64,000 nt of DNA from Dimorphilus gyrociliatus (GCA_904063045.1 CAJFCJ010000010.1:1488001-1552000), one strand, 5' to 3'; positions 37,849 through 51,802 are shown, counted from the first letter of the stretch. Made by a program: numbers and translations. The notes: generated from the letters alone by a model not told the origin.

Positions 37849-38301
37849 TCACTTGACATTCTTCTCTATCCAGTCCAAATAAGGCGGATTTCCATTGTCG
37901 ATTTTAGAGCTAATAACCTCTGCAACGTCGTAAGGATGATGCTTTCTAATGTATTCGCTTATTTGATCAACCAATTCAGTTTTTGTCTTTATCATAAGTA
38001 AAAGTTCGCTATCTTTTTCTATTTTCCCTTGCCATTTATAGATAGATGTTAAACCGGGTATCACATTAACGCAAGCAGCTAGTTGCTCCTCAACTAATCC
38101 TGATCCAATCTTCTCTCCAACTTCCTTACTAGGAACAGTTACAAATGCCATAGAGTAAGTGTTTGTTGATGATGTATACGCTTGGGCCATTTTAGTAATT
38201 GTATTGAATGAAAACCTTCCAGCTGAACTAAATATAAAAAATGCGGAAACTAGAGAAAATAGGCCGATTAAAGTCGTACCTCTTGATAAGAACATGTACA
38301 A
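37849..38301 (-). CDS. cuta: CutA1-type protein
   Basis: A single exon codes 150 residues. The first 30 residues contain a hydrophobic segment (LIGLFSLVSAFFIF), a possible signal or anchor, as in animal CUTA. The CutA1 core follows: MAFVTVPSKEVGEKIGSGLV, then EEQLAACVNVIPGLTSIYKW, SELLLMIKT and HHPYDVAEVIS, ending YLDWI. CutA proteins form stable trimers. Bacterial members are tied to copper tolerance; the animal protein is linked to acetylcholinesterase anchoring. A shorter form could start at a Met near codon 38 (MAQAYTS). Confidence 0.95.
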   Translation of the reverse strand: MYMFLSRGTTLIGLFSLVSAFFIFSSAGRFSFNTITKMAQAYTSSTNTYSMAFVTVPSKEVGEKIGSGLVEEQLAACVNVIPGLTSIYKWQGKIEKDSELLLMIKTKTELVDQISEYIRKHHPYDVAEVISSKIDNGNPPYLDWIEKNVK

Positions 38302-41243
38302 TTTCTCTGATTAATTGATTTTAATATCTTTCAACTTTGCTGTTACACCTAATAATGCCTACGTGTATTGTAGGCTATTGAGCAGTATTAGAGTAGAATG
38401 ATACTAAAAAAACAATATTAGTAAAATATACATTATGCTTTCGAATTTTTAAAGATGGTTCCAATGTAAAGAAAAGCGGTAGAGATAAAAGAAATTTTCC
38501 CGCTCTTATTTTAAATATCTTCAATAAAGATTGTAAAAGTGTTTTAGTACATTTTTGGTTACTTTAGCAACAATTTATCGATCGTTGTTTGGTTCATATC
38601 GATAAATTGGATTTTTTAACAACAAGCTAAAGGAACAATTGCAACGTGTGCTACTTCCTGTTATTGCCCATTTTTAAAATATAAATCATTATAAAAAGCA
38701 ATATTCGTTCTTTTCCGTTCTTTCAATCGATCCTCAAAAGAAGAATCCCTTAATAATATTGATAATCGAAAAAGTTATTATAATTGAAAGATGGAAGAGA
38801 GAGAGAGAGAGAGAGAGAAAGAGTGAGTGAGAAATGACGCTATGTTTTGTAGTTGAACGATTGTGATAAATGCCAAAGTAGTTAAAGCCTATAAGACTGA
38901 TCAAAAACATACGTCATATACTATATATAAACAGAACAATTCGTCCTTTATTTTCTTTCCAAATATATAGATACATACTGTATATATTCAGTGTGTATAT
39001 TAATATATGTTGTATACTATTAGGGAAAATCGAATTCCCATTTCCAGTTCAAAGGGGATCAGTATTAAGAAATAAAAATATAGAGATTAGCAGAAGAGAA
39101 TTTATGGCATGCTTTGCCAAATATGATAGTTTTAGGTTTAATAAAGAAGTAAATAATTATTCAATTATTCTATTCTAAAGTTCAACTAATCTTATTCATT
39201 TTCTTCTTTTTCTTTCTTTCTTCTCTCTCTCCCTCCCTCCTCCCTCCTCTCCTTCCCTCTTCTCCCTCTAATTTTTTCCCTATTATCAATGCCTTTTGTC
39301 ATTGTACTGCACATTATAAATAAAAAGATAGACAGACTGGACATGTTGGCATAAAACGAAACATAAATGACTAAGTAGAATTCTAATATATATATATGTA
39401 TATATACAGTATATACAGTATATATATTGTATACTCTGAAAAGAAAATGGAAAAGGTTAGAGCTGTAATTGCTGCTGAAAGGTTGTTCACATACATCTTC
39501 TCTCCATGCTGCAGAGAATATGAAAAAAAAGCACTTGACAATATCACAATATAATTTTTTTAAGGGAAGGACAAATGGAAAAACAGTAAAAAATAGGCCA
39601 AGAGCAGATATTAACTGATTACTATAGAAAATTTACAGATAAACGATTATTTCTACCTACAAATTAAAAACAATCAATGTTACCTTTGTAATAGTCTATA
39701 AAATACAACCGATGATGTCATTTATATGTAATTTGTATACTTTTAAACAAACTAGACACAGATATTCTCTATATTTAGTTAATAATAATTATCTTGGATA
39801 AAATTTTTCATTACTTAAATAGGTTGATGATTGTTATTTTTTCCTATCACGTCAAGTTAAAAAATCTTCAAAAGAATTCTAATAGTTGAAAAGGTACAGC
39901 TAATTTCATCTTTTTAATCTTATTCCCTCTTCCTCTTATAACTGTTATGGTGCATGTCTCAGCTATACGTCTTCCTATTTTAATATAGCTAACAACGTAT
40001 AGAGAGATAGACGAATCTCTCTTCCACTATATCTTTTCTATATATTTTTTGTAAGTTGAATAAACTACTTAATCAGCAGTGTCCTCTTTCTCTATCTCGC
40101 TATTTTACTCAATAAATTTTATTGATTGATACGACAAAGTTATGGAAATATATCTTCTTTGAATACAAATTGGAAAATCAATGACATTTCTCTCCTTTAT
40201 ATACAATATAGAAGTACACCCATGTATATATATATATACTGTATATTTATAAATACTACGTGTACAAAAGAAAAATAGATTAGTGAATATTCGTTTATGT
40301 TTAACATAAATAGTTTGTACCTTTTTTTATTTTATTATTATCAATAAGAAATTATCACTGTTTTTCTTTAATATAGGAAATATGTATAGAGAATATTAAG
40401 GATGCATTATCTGCAGAACTGTATTGTCTTTGTGAAATCACTTCGTGCTAAGCACAAAAAAAATAAAATATAAAATAGAAATGTATAAGAATATCATGAA
40501 AAGTGGTTTTTCATATACATATACATATATAAACATACACATATATATATATATATATTTACCATTTCTATCTTCTCCTTTGTCACTTTTCTTATTAAAG
40601 CTTTTATAATAAATCCCATCCCCATCCCTCAGCCCAATTATTAAGATCTTCTAATAGTTTTCTTTCATTCTATTTTTTACTTTTAACTTATTAAAATTAC
40701 TATTTTTTTTCTTTATTTTCTTATATTAAACTTTTGCATGCAGTTTTTTTTATCAAAAAGACAATATTAATTAATTAATTAATTAATTAATTAATATTTA
40801 ATAAGATAGAAATTTCTTTCCTATTTTCTTGTTCGTTATGCTTTAAAGATATAATAAAAAAAAACAATTATTACAAATAGAAAATGTTTATAATAAAGGT
40901 ATCGTTTGGTGCAATTCTTTCATTAAAACATAAGTAAATATGTAATAATAGATATTAATATCATAAATTAATAATAATAATAATCTTTTTGCACAGTTTT
41001 TAAAACAACTGCAAAAAAGATTTAATACTTGGAAAAAGATATATTTTTTATCATCCCTATAACCTTCGAAAGAGACCCTTTTCCCTCCGAAAAAGATAGC
41101 TTTTTCTTGTCCATATTTTTTCCCTATCCCCTACCTTAATTTGTTTACTTAATTTTTTATCGGTTGCTGTTGTTTGCCGTTGTTGATGATGCTTTTGATT
41201 ATCCTATTGTGTGTTTCGGTTTTGTTTTTTTTTTTAAATATAA

Positions 41244-41274
<31 letters not shown>

Positions 41275-41390
41275 TAAAGAAATAACTTATGAAAGCTTAT
41301 TACATTTTAAAATATCCCACTCGTGTTCCTTTTATATTCTTTACAATTATTTAAATTCGTGTCTCTTTTAGTCATTATTTTTAAAAATTT
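38302..41390. other. AT-rich spacer between CUTA and DYRK2
   Basis: Three kilobases with no recognisable exon. Repeats include GA at 38793-38822, TATACAGTATATACAGTATA at about 39403-39425, a TA/TACTGTA motif near 40234, TTAA repeats at 40766-40795 and GA at 41245-41272. The 3' UTR of DYRK2 probably occupies the right end. Confidence 0.5.
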
Positions 41391-43210
41391 TTATAAAGTT
41401 GATCCGATTTGTGGCAATTTCGATCTGGTGTTAAATTCGCTAGCATCTGTAGTGGCGATGATTCTCTTTCCCGAATTATTAGGTCCCAATTTAGCAGCAG
41501 ATCCGCGGACAGCTGACCTTCTAGTCTTGTCCGATAAAGACGAGGCATCGTGAGGGGGCTTTGGCAGGCGTCTTCTTAACCAATTATGCCTTAATGCTTG
41601 GGAAGGAGTCATTCTGGTTGACGGATCCCAATCTAAACATCGTTTTAGAAAATCGACGAAAAGCGGATCTTCTTGGCCTTTGAGTGCAGTCGTATAATCT
41701 TTACTACCGGGTGGACCCCTGACTTTACCCCTTCGAGACCTACCTCCCTGCAGTAAAACTGTCCCATCGGACGTCTGAGCCACCGTGCAATAACGAGGAT
41801 AGCCCTTAGAGGAGAAAAAATTCTTGCTTCTCTTTGACGTTTCAAGGAGTCGTTCAGGTGGCATACCCAATAATTCTATAATACAAGCTAATTGGTCCCC
41901 TTCATCTTCTCCCGGAAAAATTGGGTACCCTGTCAATAGTTCTGCCAAAATACAGCCAAAACTCCACATATCAATTGGCATTCCATATTTGGCTCCAAGT
42001 ATCACTTCTGGTGCTCTATAGAATCTAGACTGTATGTACGTATATATCCTTTGATGCTCATAGCAAGAGGAACCAAAATCAATGACTTTTATCCCTGATC
42101 TACCCTGTTGCTTCAATAGAATATTCTCTGGTTTTAAATCGCAATGGATTATCCTATTACGATGCAAAGCATCCAGGCATTGAAGTATTGAATGAGCGAA
42201 TTTTCTAACAAGTTGAAGAGAGAATCCTTGGAATTTGTTCTTCTTGATTAATTCGTATAAATTCATCGATAACAGTTCAAATGTTATACAAATATGATTT
42301 CGGAATGTGAAATGTTCCAGCATATGTACAACGTTCATGTTGTTATCCTTATCTTGTTTCCTCAGGTGCTCCAGAATTCTTATCTCTTCCTGAGCTTGTC
42401 TATGGAATCGCTTTTCATTCCTAACCATTTTCAGGGCAATATGTTGCTGGACTTTATGATCATAGGCCTTGACAACCTAGAAACATATATTTCCAATACA
42501 ATAAATTTCCATTAAGTAAGTAAATTTATAACTCCCCTCTCCTTACTCCCCCCCCCCCACCCTTTATCCCTATCCCATTTCTCTTCCTTTTTATTTCCCT
42601 ATCACTCTCTACTACGCTGGACGTTAGAAAAGGAAAATAGGTCACCCTAAACGTTCGTTAGTACAGTCATCTGCTCAGCCCGTCTTAATTTCTCTTAGCA
42701 TTTGTTAGATCACGTGACTATGACAATAAATTTCCTAATAATTTCCTAAACAGGTAACGGGCTGTCAGAGAAGGTTAAAACGCAGACTAAGAAATTATAA
42801 GGTATAAAATAAAATCTCTCAGTCAGTCAGTCAGTCAGTCACCTACTTACTTACTCATACTCTCTCCCCTTCATTATTTCTCCTTTTAATCAGTCAATAT
42901 AAAATATTAAACATAAGTCTTTACATATGGAATCAACTTTCTTCTATAAATAGTTGCATATATCTGGTTTTAAAATGAACTAGAACTAATAACTAATTAA
43001 CGATCTTTTACAAACGAAAGTGAAAAGAACTTATAATACAGAACAATAAGGCAGGCTAGAGGATTAAGAATTGGAATATTGATAAATCAATTGATTATGT
43101 TGTTATAAAATTAAAAGAATTTCGATTAAACGGCGTGCAGGGATCGAGGGGGTGGAGCTGTTGGAGGGGCAGAGAGGGGGAACGAGCTAGAGACTGTATA
43201 TTAAGTTTGC

Positions 43211-43241
<31 letters not shown>

Positions 43242-46200
43242 TTAATCAATATGAATAAGCAAAGACTATGCAGAAATATATAGAGCAATCACTAATATAC
43301 TGTATATTATAGGCATTCAAAATGTCTACGTAAACATATCTATCCACCCCAATCCAAAGCATGTAATTGACTTTGTATTATTAATATTATAGAATGTTTT
43401 ATAAATTCAGTTCTACCTTTAAAGATTATAAATCGTATAGAATTAGATATTCATATTCACTCTTATATACTTTTTACACTGTTATATTCTATATGCTTGT
43501 TTATTAAGACTAGATTATAATGGGTACAAGTAGAGTTAACAATGAAGATTAACATTTTTAATAGTTAATAACAGCCTACTTGATAATGTAATAAAAATCG
43601 GCAATTGTTGATAGAGCATAAACTAAAAAATCTAAGTAATTTTTAATATAGGAGTAATACTTAATTGATGCAATTTTAAAAGGTCTCATCTACATTATTC
43701 ACTAGACCTTTTTTACTATGTTGTTCTCTCTTTTGCTTGCTTTTCCATTGAAGTAAATAGGTGCACTGTCTATGGAGACCAACAAAATATTGGAGAATAC
43801 ATGTTATAAAAGCTATTTAAAGGTGTTTGAGGTACGGAAAATAGTCTAATTCGATTATTCCAAGATAACCGATGTCTGACCTTTCTATTTACGTTTTTAT
43901 ATAAAACGAACAAACTGGTTTTGTTTTTATATTTTCTTTCTATCTATTTAACTCGTTTTCTGTCCATTTCAATCATTTTATGTTTCGATTTTTAAGCGTA
44001 GATAACCTTAACCTTTACTTCTGTTCCTGCCTTTTTATCCTTCTAGTTTTTCTCCCTATTTATTCAACAATCCAGTATATATTTCCTAAAGGCACATTCA
44101 CCTCTACTTTTTCTCCTTTCACTAGACAAGGCCTACATTTTGTGGGAGCGGACGGATTAAATCCCTATCAAGTTTCCGCTTAACTATTCTTAACCGTTTG
44201 TCACCGTCATTCAGTACATATACAGTATGTTTAAGAAAGGAACGGCACTCTAGCTATTATACCCATTTCAAAGGCTATTTCTGACAAAAAATAGATTGTA
44301 AAAGTTGTGTATTCGTGTAAAGTAGCCTTGCCCGAGTTAATTAAGAGCCTCTGGTGAATGGGAGCGAGAAGAAGACTACTAGACCTAAATTATAGAAGAA
44401 TAAAGGTAGAAAGAAATTTACAATTGCTGTTTACCATGTAGGTTGACCATTATATGAATATTTCATAACAATGATTTTCCATTAGTTTTTTTCAAAGCGT
44501 CTACTCATGCAATTTTATTTATTATGTATAAGGTAATTTTCATTATACATATGTATTAATATAACATTTTTAACCTAACCAATATAAGAATTCGTCTAAT
44601 CTCTTTCTCTCCCGCTCTCTCTCTCTCCTGTACCAAACAACCTTCTTTTTTATAAGGTTATTCTCTTTTCCTTTTACACTATTAAATAAAATGTTTCATT
44701 TTTTTTTTTTTTAAAAAAAAGCCAATAAAATTTTTTACGAATAAATGAAAAAAGCCAGCATGGATTTTTTTTTTTCTCATTTCTTTACCTCTTTTACTGT
44801 AAAAAAACGTCTAAAATATGAGGGAAATAGGAGAGTATTGTTGAAAATTACATAACTTAAATCGATCTTGACTAATTTCGATTTTTTTTCTTTATTGATT
44901 AAAAACATTAGTCATTGATAATAAAGTATTCGATTTTTTTCATTTTCTAAGGAATTGCTGCTTAAATCTTATTAATGGCAAAAGAGAAAAAAGACAGAAG
45001 AGAAAAAAGGTGGCAGGGGGTGGTGGTGGGGGGTAGGGGGGTGGTGCTTCAACTAGATTGGTAAGGGGGGAGGAGAGGGGGGGGCGAAAAGAAGATTTTT
45101 AAAAGAGCTTTAAATTATTAATAATAAATATATCGTTAGAACGGAAGATAAGGCCTATTAAACCTTCATTTTTTAACAACATTAATACATTAATTAGTAG
45201 TTTATTCTACTCTTTTTGTTTAAGCCTCTGGGCAGGGGGGGAAAGGTTGCTTTATTTGTGGATTAATTTCTAAGGTTTAAATTAAATATAAGGTGGAAAA
45301 TTATAAAATTATAGCTAATAAATATCGCAAATAGGTTTATAGCTATATATCTTATTATGTTAGATCTAGGTACTTTCTTCTCTGCTTCCTGTCTCTCATA
45401 TTTAGATAGTCATTGACCTCTCGTCTTTTCTATGGAAACTTTTAATTTCTAGACGATAATATTTCTATCATTTATGTATCAAATTACGACTTTAGATAAA
45501 GAAAACAAAAGTGATATAATGGATATATTTACAATTATAGGCCTCGAACGGCATAACGTAATTCAACAGTTGAGACGATATGTTGAAAAGTCATATTAGA
45601 ATATTCTTTAAAAGATTGATAGTAGGTTTTATTTTTGTAAATTGTAATAACAGTAAACTGAGAGATGTTTTAGCTTTCTTTTCAAGATTGGGGAATGAAA
45701 AAGAGTAGGAATTTTAACGGGAAAATACCTTTCTTTATAGTTTTTTCTTATAAAAAAAAGAAAAAAAAAACAACTAGATAACCTAGTTTTAGAGAGTAAG
45801 ATTGATCGTAAAAAGATTGAGAAATATTTTTGTTTCGTTTGAACCAAAAATGAAGGAAAATAAAGTTACTAACCTGCCCAAAAGATCCTTTACCAATAAC
45901 TTTTAGAACTTCATATCTGTAGGCTATATGATCGTGAGGAACGTGTAGGTAGGAACCGTGTTCGTCGTCGTAGCCATTATTTTGCGATCCACCAACAATA
46001 CCCTGTCTCTTCTTTGAATTTTGGCCAACAAAATAGATTTGATTGTAGGAGAATATTTCGTGATGTTCATAGGCGGTCATCTTATGCATGAAATTCTTCA
46101 TAGCTGTACCTGGTGCTACTGCATGAGTCCTCTTCAAAGAACCTTTTGAACCGGCACTGGCTGCCGAACTTGGGGGCCTGACCTGTGGAAGGCCGTGACC

Positions 46201-46350
46201 CTGAAGTTGTTCACTTCCAGACTTGTCATCGAATAACTGTGTCACTTTAATCTGCGACTGTCCGCCACCGACGGACTGTGTCTGAGAGATGTGAGGTAAC
46301 ATCGCGTTGGAAGGCATACTATGTTCGCTCCTCTTCAACTTGATTGACAT
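41391..46350 (-). CDS. dyrk2: Class II DYRK kinase (DYRK2/3-like)
   Basis: Two coding exons (46350-45874, 42476-41391) give 520 residues, split by a 3.4-kb intron inside the Gly loop (GKGSFGQ|V). The DH/NAPA region is present ([28 protein letters not shown]). The kinase keeps [45 protein letters not shown] and the auto-phosphorylated YxY loop ([13 protein letters not shown]). [18 protein letters not shown] and [14 protein letters not shown] mark the DYRK2/3 subgroup. These kinases phosphorylate Ser/Thr after Tyr autophosphorylation and act in proteasome and cell-cycle control. It is head to head with BORCS6. A 5' non-coding exon cannot be excluded. Confidence 0.95.
42477..45873. other. Large DYRK2 intron with G-rich and simple-repeat blocks
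   Basis: This is the longest intron in the window. It contains a C-run at 42549-42559, AGTC repeats at 42820-42840, G-rich sequence at about 43147-43189 followed by (GA)n to about 43238, and a strong G-tract block at 45009-45087. TCACGTGA lies at 42710-42717. I see no protein-coding exon. Confidence 0.6.
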
Positions 46351-46521
46351 ACCGTCATACCTAATAGTACATTTATATTGTCTTGTATATTTGTTTCCTA
46401 ATTTTATAATCCGGTCTGTTCTTTTTCACGCCGTAAACAGTTTTAAGCGTTTCTATCGGTTTATGCTGCTTCTTTTCGATGATCGCTCGTTGCCATGCAA
46501 GGATCCCGGATAAGCGATTGA

Positions 46522-46529
46522 TCACGTGA
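46522..46529. promoter_or_regulatory. TCACGTGA E-box (CLEAR-like) with CCAAT in DYRK2-BORCS6 promoter
   Basis: GATCACGTGATTGACG lies midway in the 416-base head-to-head spacer, with GACCAATCAC about 15 bases beyond. TCACGTGA is the core of MITF/TFE-bound CLEAR sites found at lysosomal genes, which suits BORCS6. The motif is seen; the regulation is inferred. Confidence 0.45.
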
Positions 46530-46766
46530 TTGACGACGACCAATCACAGTCGTTGCTATTGGCAATGTATGTAAATCAATAGCTGGCGAGAATTGGGACG
46601 AGATTCGTCTATAATTTCCGGTTTTGGGCGAAATTTGGGATATTTCGGCTATTTTATCTCCATAACTGAAAGCAACTGTTTTCAAAGAATAAAATTCGTC
46701 ATAAATATTATGTTGCATTTTTCGATTAATCTACATATTAGAATAAATTAATATTATTTAACAATA

Positions 46767-48153
46767 ATGGCCGATTCAGGAGAAAAAGTTGAAAGAGAAA
46801 ACGAAAGTGTAGCAGAAGATAAAGAAATAAAGTATATCTGAAGCGAATATCAAGAATTTCTTTATTAAAAATACATTCTATATAATACAAAGAGGATTCC
46901 TACGCATAGACAATAAAATTTAAAATAAATATTAAACAAAAGAAAACAATAATACAATTCAAAGCTGGGGTAAACTGTATTCAATGATATTATTGATATT
47001 CTGTTCAGATATACTCTTTAAGGAATGCAAGTCTATCGGAAGATTTTGATAAGGATACGGCGAGTAACATGGCTGAGATAATAGATGACAATCAAGATAA
47101 CTTGAACGTTGATAAACAAGTCAAATTTGATAGTTCCGAGTCGATTGACAGATCGCCTAATTCTATATTATCTGATGATTTGAAAAATTCGGAAGGTATT
47201 GAAAAAACTCAAGAATCATTAAAAACTTCAGTTGAAAATTTGAAAAGAACAGTTGCAATGATGAAAGAACAACCTGATCAATTTGAATCTCCTCAACAAC
47301 CAACAAAAGACTCGCCTAAGGACCACTTGAAGAGAAATTCTAGTTTCTCATCTAACACCACCGCATCTAGTCTTAGGGAATTGGAAGAGTGTTTAAAATC
47401 ATCCGATACACCATTAGATATGCATGGAACTTTAGAAAGAGATGGAGAAGTTATGACGTTTGTAGCTGAGGGATTAACTGATTTAGTAAGACTATCGTCT
47501 GCCACCCCATCATCCCTTAGTTCAGCGTCAGGTTGGTCAGGTGTATCGCGTTCACCAACTCTTCATAGTCCTGAAACCTTACCTCCGGTTGACGTAAAAG
47601 CGCTGTTTGAAATTGAAAATTCTGCTCATAAAATTGCTGCTTCAGTGGGTAAAATGATGGATTCAATGGCTGCTAATTTACATTTAGTAATATTCATTAT
47701 CTTTCATATTAACCTATATAAATATCTAATATATATATATACAGTATATATAGAAATATTAGAAATATCGCACTTGCCTAATTTCTAGATGTCTTCTGTA
47801 ACGACAAGTTGTATCGACGCCTACAAGGAAGGAGTGGACAGAACTTGCGATTCTGTAGACGCTAGTATCAAGGTCGTTCTAAAAAGTTAAATAATACTAA
47901 TGACCCTTTTAATTAATCATTAACGTATTACGTCTGTAGACTATGTACGCTCTTATGGCTAAATGCGAAGAGTTATCTAAAAGTATGCAACCCGTTTATA
48001 AACTATCAAACGAAATGTAAGTTGAAACTTTTTTTAATTAGAGTAATTTCATTAATTATTCAATTTGAATACGTTGCTCATAGGAAAGAGGTGAAGAGAC
48101 TTTTGGAATTGTTTGAAAATCAAGTTAATAAAGGAATGGCAATCGATTCTTGA
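46767..48153 (+). CDS. borcs6: BLOC-1-related complex subunit 6 (lyspersin)
   Basis: Five exons: 46767-46831, 47023-47686, 47789-47872, 47940-48016 and 48084-48153, giving 319 residues. The first 200 residues are Ser/Asp/Glu-rich and probably disordered. The conserved C-terminal helix matches BORCS6: SVTTSCIDAYKEGVDRTC, SVDASIKTMYALMAKCEEL, SMQPVYKLSNEMKEVKRLLE. BORC sits on lysosomes and recruits ARL8 to drive their outward transport. The exon 2 acceptor (TTTAAG at 47022) was picked by phase; an alternative donor at about 46810 with an acceptor at 47008 also stays open. Confidence 0.87.
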
Positions 48154-48837
48154 GATTCTTTATAATAGAAAAAAAACAAACAGTCATTTAAGATACCGTT
48201 GTAAATTTTTTTTCTCTGCCAATTGTTTATTAATTAACAATTAGCTCGTAAAATTGAATAGGTAATTTATATATATATATATATATATATATCACTATTA
48301 AAGAAACTTTTTTAGTAGTTTCTTGCGAATTGTGGCGCTATCTATCGCCTTTTAAAAGAGTTCTTTTTTTCATTTTTTTTTCTTCACTAATACACTACCG
48401 TTGTTGGAGATATATAAAGTATGAAATAGTAAATTGGAATGTTTCTTTTCTCACTTCCTACATAACTTACTACTTTAAAACTGTTGTTTTCCTTTTTATC
48501 GTTAAGGTATACCGTTGTATAAACAGTACACATTTATTTATTTATAACTCTTGTATACCGATTTATCACAGTTTAAAATTTGGCCCAAAAAGAAACGAAT
48601 AGAAATGGATACAATATTGGGAATGATAAAGACGTAGATAGATCTCAGACAGTATTAAGGATCATTCATCGAGAAAATTTTCATGACATAAAAGTATTCG
48701 TATGCAGATAGAAAGTTGACTTTTTCAATCAATCTTATAAATCAATTGACTAGGATATTTTTTTCTTCTCCTTTTTATAGCTTTTTTTTATCTTCTTTTC
48801 CTAAAATTAAATTATTTCTCTTTTGTTTAACGGTTAC
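48154..48837. other. Convergent spacer between BORCS6 and TTLL10
   Basis: 3' flanks of both genes. A TA tract is at about 48270-48291. GTGGCGCTATCTATCGCC is at about 48330-48348. No exon was seen. Confidence 0.45.
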
Positions 48838-51754
48838 CTAGCTCCCTCTATCGGCTACATCGTGTCCATGAGTGATGTTAACTGAAACTTTTTTAGGTAT
48901 TGTCGCACTTCTGGAACGAGTATCGTCTTTCTGTTTTTGTCTTCTGCTTTCAAATCTTGGTTTTGTTGTTTTACAGGCTAAAATGGCGCCCTCTTTCGAT
49001 TTGAGAACAGTTTTCGACAGTTTTGTTTGGTCGCTCCTTCTGGCCAATTTGGGTATTAATGCTTCAGCAAGTACTTTAGAATCATCCTTAGACGTTGATG
49101 GTTGACCTGTTGATTGCTTAGCACCCTTGTCTTCGCAAATTGCACAAGGCTTTTTCGTAGTATCATCTTGAGTTTTTGTTTTTGCCTTAACAGATACGAT
49201 TTCCAATTTTTTACCTTTACTTTTATCTTCATTTGAGGCGTTTATCGATTCTTGTTTCTTGGAATTGTTGCTAATGTGAAGTTTCGTTCCTCTTTCGTCC
49301 GCTCTAATTCCACTTCGGGCTTGTTTCGCTTCATTAGCAACGTTCGTATTACTGCCAGTATTAGCGGTAACGTCGTTATTATTATTGCTATTTCCGGTGA
49401 TATTGCTGTTGCTATTATCATTACTATTACCACCATTGTTATTATTAATGTTATTATTAGCTGCCGCAGTTGTAGCAGAGTTGGTGGTATTATTATTGGC
49501 GTGATTATTATTTGAAGTTGTAGTGCTATTGTTCTGCCCACTATGAGTGTTGCTACTATTTGCCCTCCTCTGGGCATGTGTTAATCGGAAACGTATAGAA
49601 TCGCTTGCAGCGTAAGGACTCCGCTCCATTCCAGGTGGTACTCCCCTTAAACTTGGTACTGTTAAAGGAACTTTAGCTGGCAGTGATTTTTGCGGCGTAT
49701 TCAAAGTTTGGGGGACAGTTTCAATTATCGTTGTCATCTCTTTGCCGGGTGATAAAGATCTGGAACGTCTGTTAGGTTTAGGAGATAGAGATTGTTGGGG
49801 TTGACGAATAGGAGGCCCATCAATTAACCTATTTTTTGTTTCGCTATATATAACTTCAAAGGTTTTCAAATTCTTTAATGGTAATAATTGAACGTTTCTC
49901 TTTGATTTTTCAAAACATTCAATAGATAGTCGAAGAGTTTCGTCAACAACTCCGGGTATAACATCTTTAAGTACTCCGCAATTTGTCGCCAAAGCCGGAT
50001 TAACGTTTGCCTCAATAAACCATACTTTTAAATTTTCATCAATCATAAAATCTAAACCGTATAAATCGAAATAACCAACTTTAGCTGCTAATCGATTTTG
50101 TACGCATTTGATTAGGTGCACCATAATTGATTTAATTGTTTTAGTCATCCCATTCTTTACCCAATCATTTTCAACCTCCTTTCCAGGAGCAACATGCCTG
50201 TTAACGTAGTCATTTAGCTTATCAAAAGACCAGACGGTATCCTCTTTAACGTCTTTATAAGCTGGATCTTTCTTTTGAATATACTGATTTGTTAAATGGG
50301 CAACGAGATTAGTTGTGTCATTATCGTATTGGGCTAACGATAGCCTTACGTAACCATGCGCATAAAGTACTAATAGTGGACTTGTACTTGATATTAACAT
50401 GTAAGCTCTCAAGTCGAATTTTTTGCCGTCAAGTAAAAGAGGATTGGCTACGTAGCGTTGAATAATTCTGTTTGTTGTTGGTTTATAGGCTTTTTTTTCC
50501 TTTTTCTTTTCATCGTATTCGACTAGAGTTGCTCGAAATTCATTAAGATCTCTAACGAGGAATATACCTTTACCCTGATTCGTGCCAGTTGGTTTACAGA
50601 TCCATATATCACCTTCTTTATACTCTTGAAAGAACTTTTCACGTTCTTTCATATCATCTACCCGGAAAGTTTCTGGCGTGAAATCCAAATAGGATTTAAT
50701 TATTGTCGATTGCCTCGATTTTTTCACCGCTGTCGTAACACGATCGAAAGATTGTAGGGAATTAAGTAGGCCTAACTTATTGGTTAATAGGCCACAATTT
50801 GGTATGTGATTGACTAATTGCTCTCCTTCCCTGAACGCTTGATAATTAATGTTTTGTTTGCATTCAACCCATTTCAATTTAAAATTTTCGGTCATTTTAT
50901 CATTAATCCTTTTCCACCCGAGTTTTAGTAGACTACTTTCAATTCTGTTCACGATATTCGATAAAAAAAATAATCATTATTCCCTTAATGGCTTTTGTTT
51001 ATACATTTAATTGCTCCCTGCACGGTAAAGCAAAATGCAATTAATCTATTACTTACAATGCACAACCATTACCTCCGCCAACGTAAAAGGTTGGTTCTTT
51101 ATTAGGCGCCAGGACTGTTCTTGCTCTTTGAATAGCCGGGTGCGTTGATTCGTCCGATTTACCTGCCACATTTGAAATATGTTTAAACCTTAATTTTCTA
51201 AGAAAAAGACTCATAAAATGCAAAATAAAATGTCAATATATTACTATTATTAATATTTCTTCGTAAGATAATTTTAGCTTTCCTGTAAATATACTCTATT
51301 CAATTCTAGATAAAAAAAAAGAGATACACTGCAATCTATCTTATTTCAATCGAATCCAAATTGTTCTCTTCTTATTTTACACTTATTTACAAAAACTCAA
51401 ACATTGCTACACAATCCAATTAATAACATTGACAAATTCTACCTACTAAATTTAAACGCTGAATGAGCGTATACTCGTTCTGCCCGCCTAATCAGTTCCG
51501 GAAAACGTTCAAAACTTACTTGCTTTCTTCTGCCAATCATTGATAGATTTAATAGAGAGGAAATTGAAGTGAAAATGATAAAGTTTTAAAAAGAGAGGAA
51601 ACAGTAGAAAAGGTTAAGTGATTGAATAAAAGGATAGGTATTGGAAAAAGTAATCCATAAACACCTCTAAAGGGATTGAACAATGGAGATGTGAATGAGA
51701 ATAAAACAGATAAAATTGACAAGGGAAAATAAAGGAAGGGAAAAGAGCAATTAG

Positions 51755-51802
<48 letters not shown>

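Noticed and set aside
38993-39178. Possible 61-codon gene in the CUTA-DYRK2 spacer
   Set aside because: No family match, no splice partners, and AT-rich chance composition.
43980-44183. 67-codon plus-strand frame in the DYRK2 intron
   Set aside because: Hydrophobic AT-driven composition and no conserved motif; likely chance.
51500-51540. Extra TTLL10 exon with a good GTAAGT donor
   Set aside because: No upstream acceptor gives an exon of compatible phase, while joining 51926 directly to 51162 keeps the frame.
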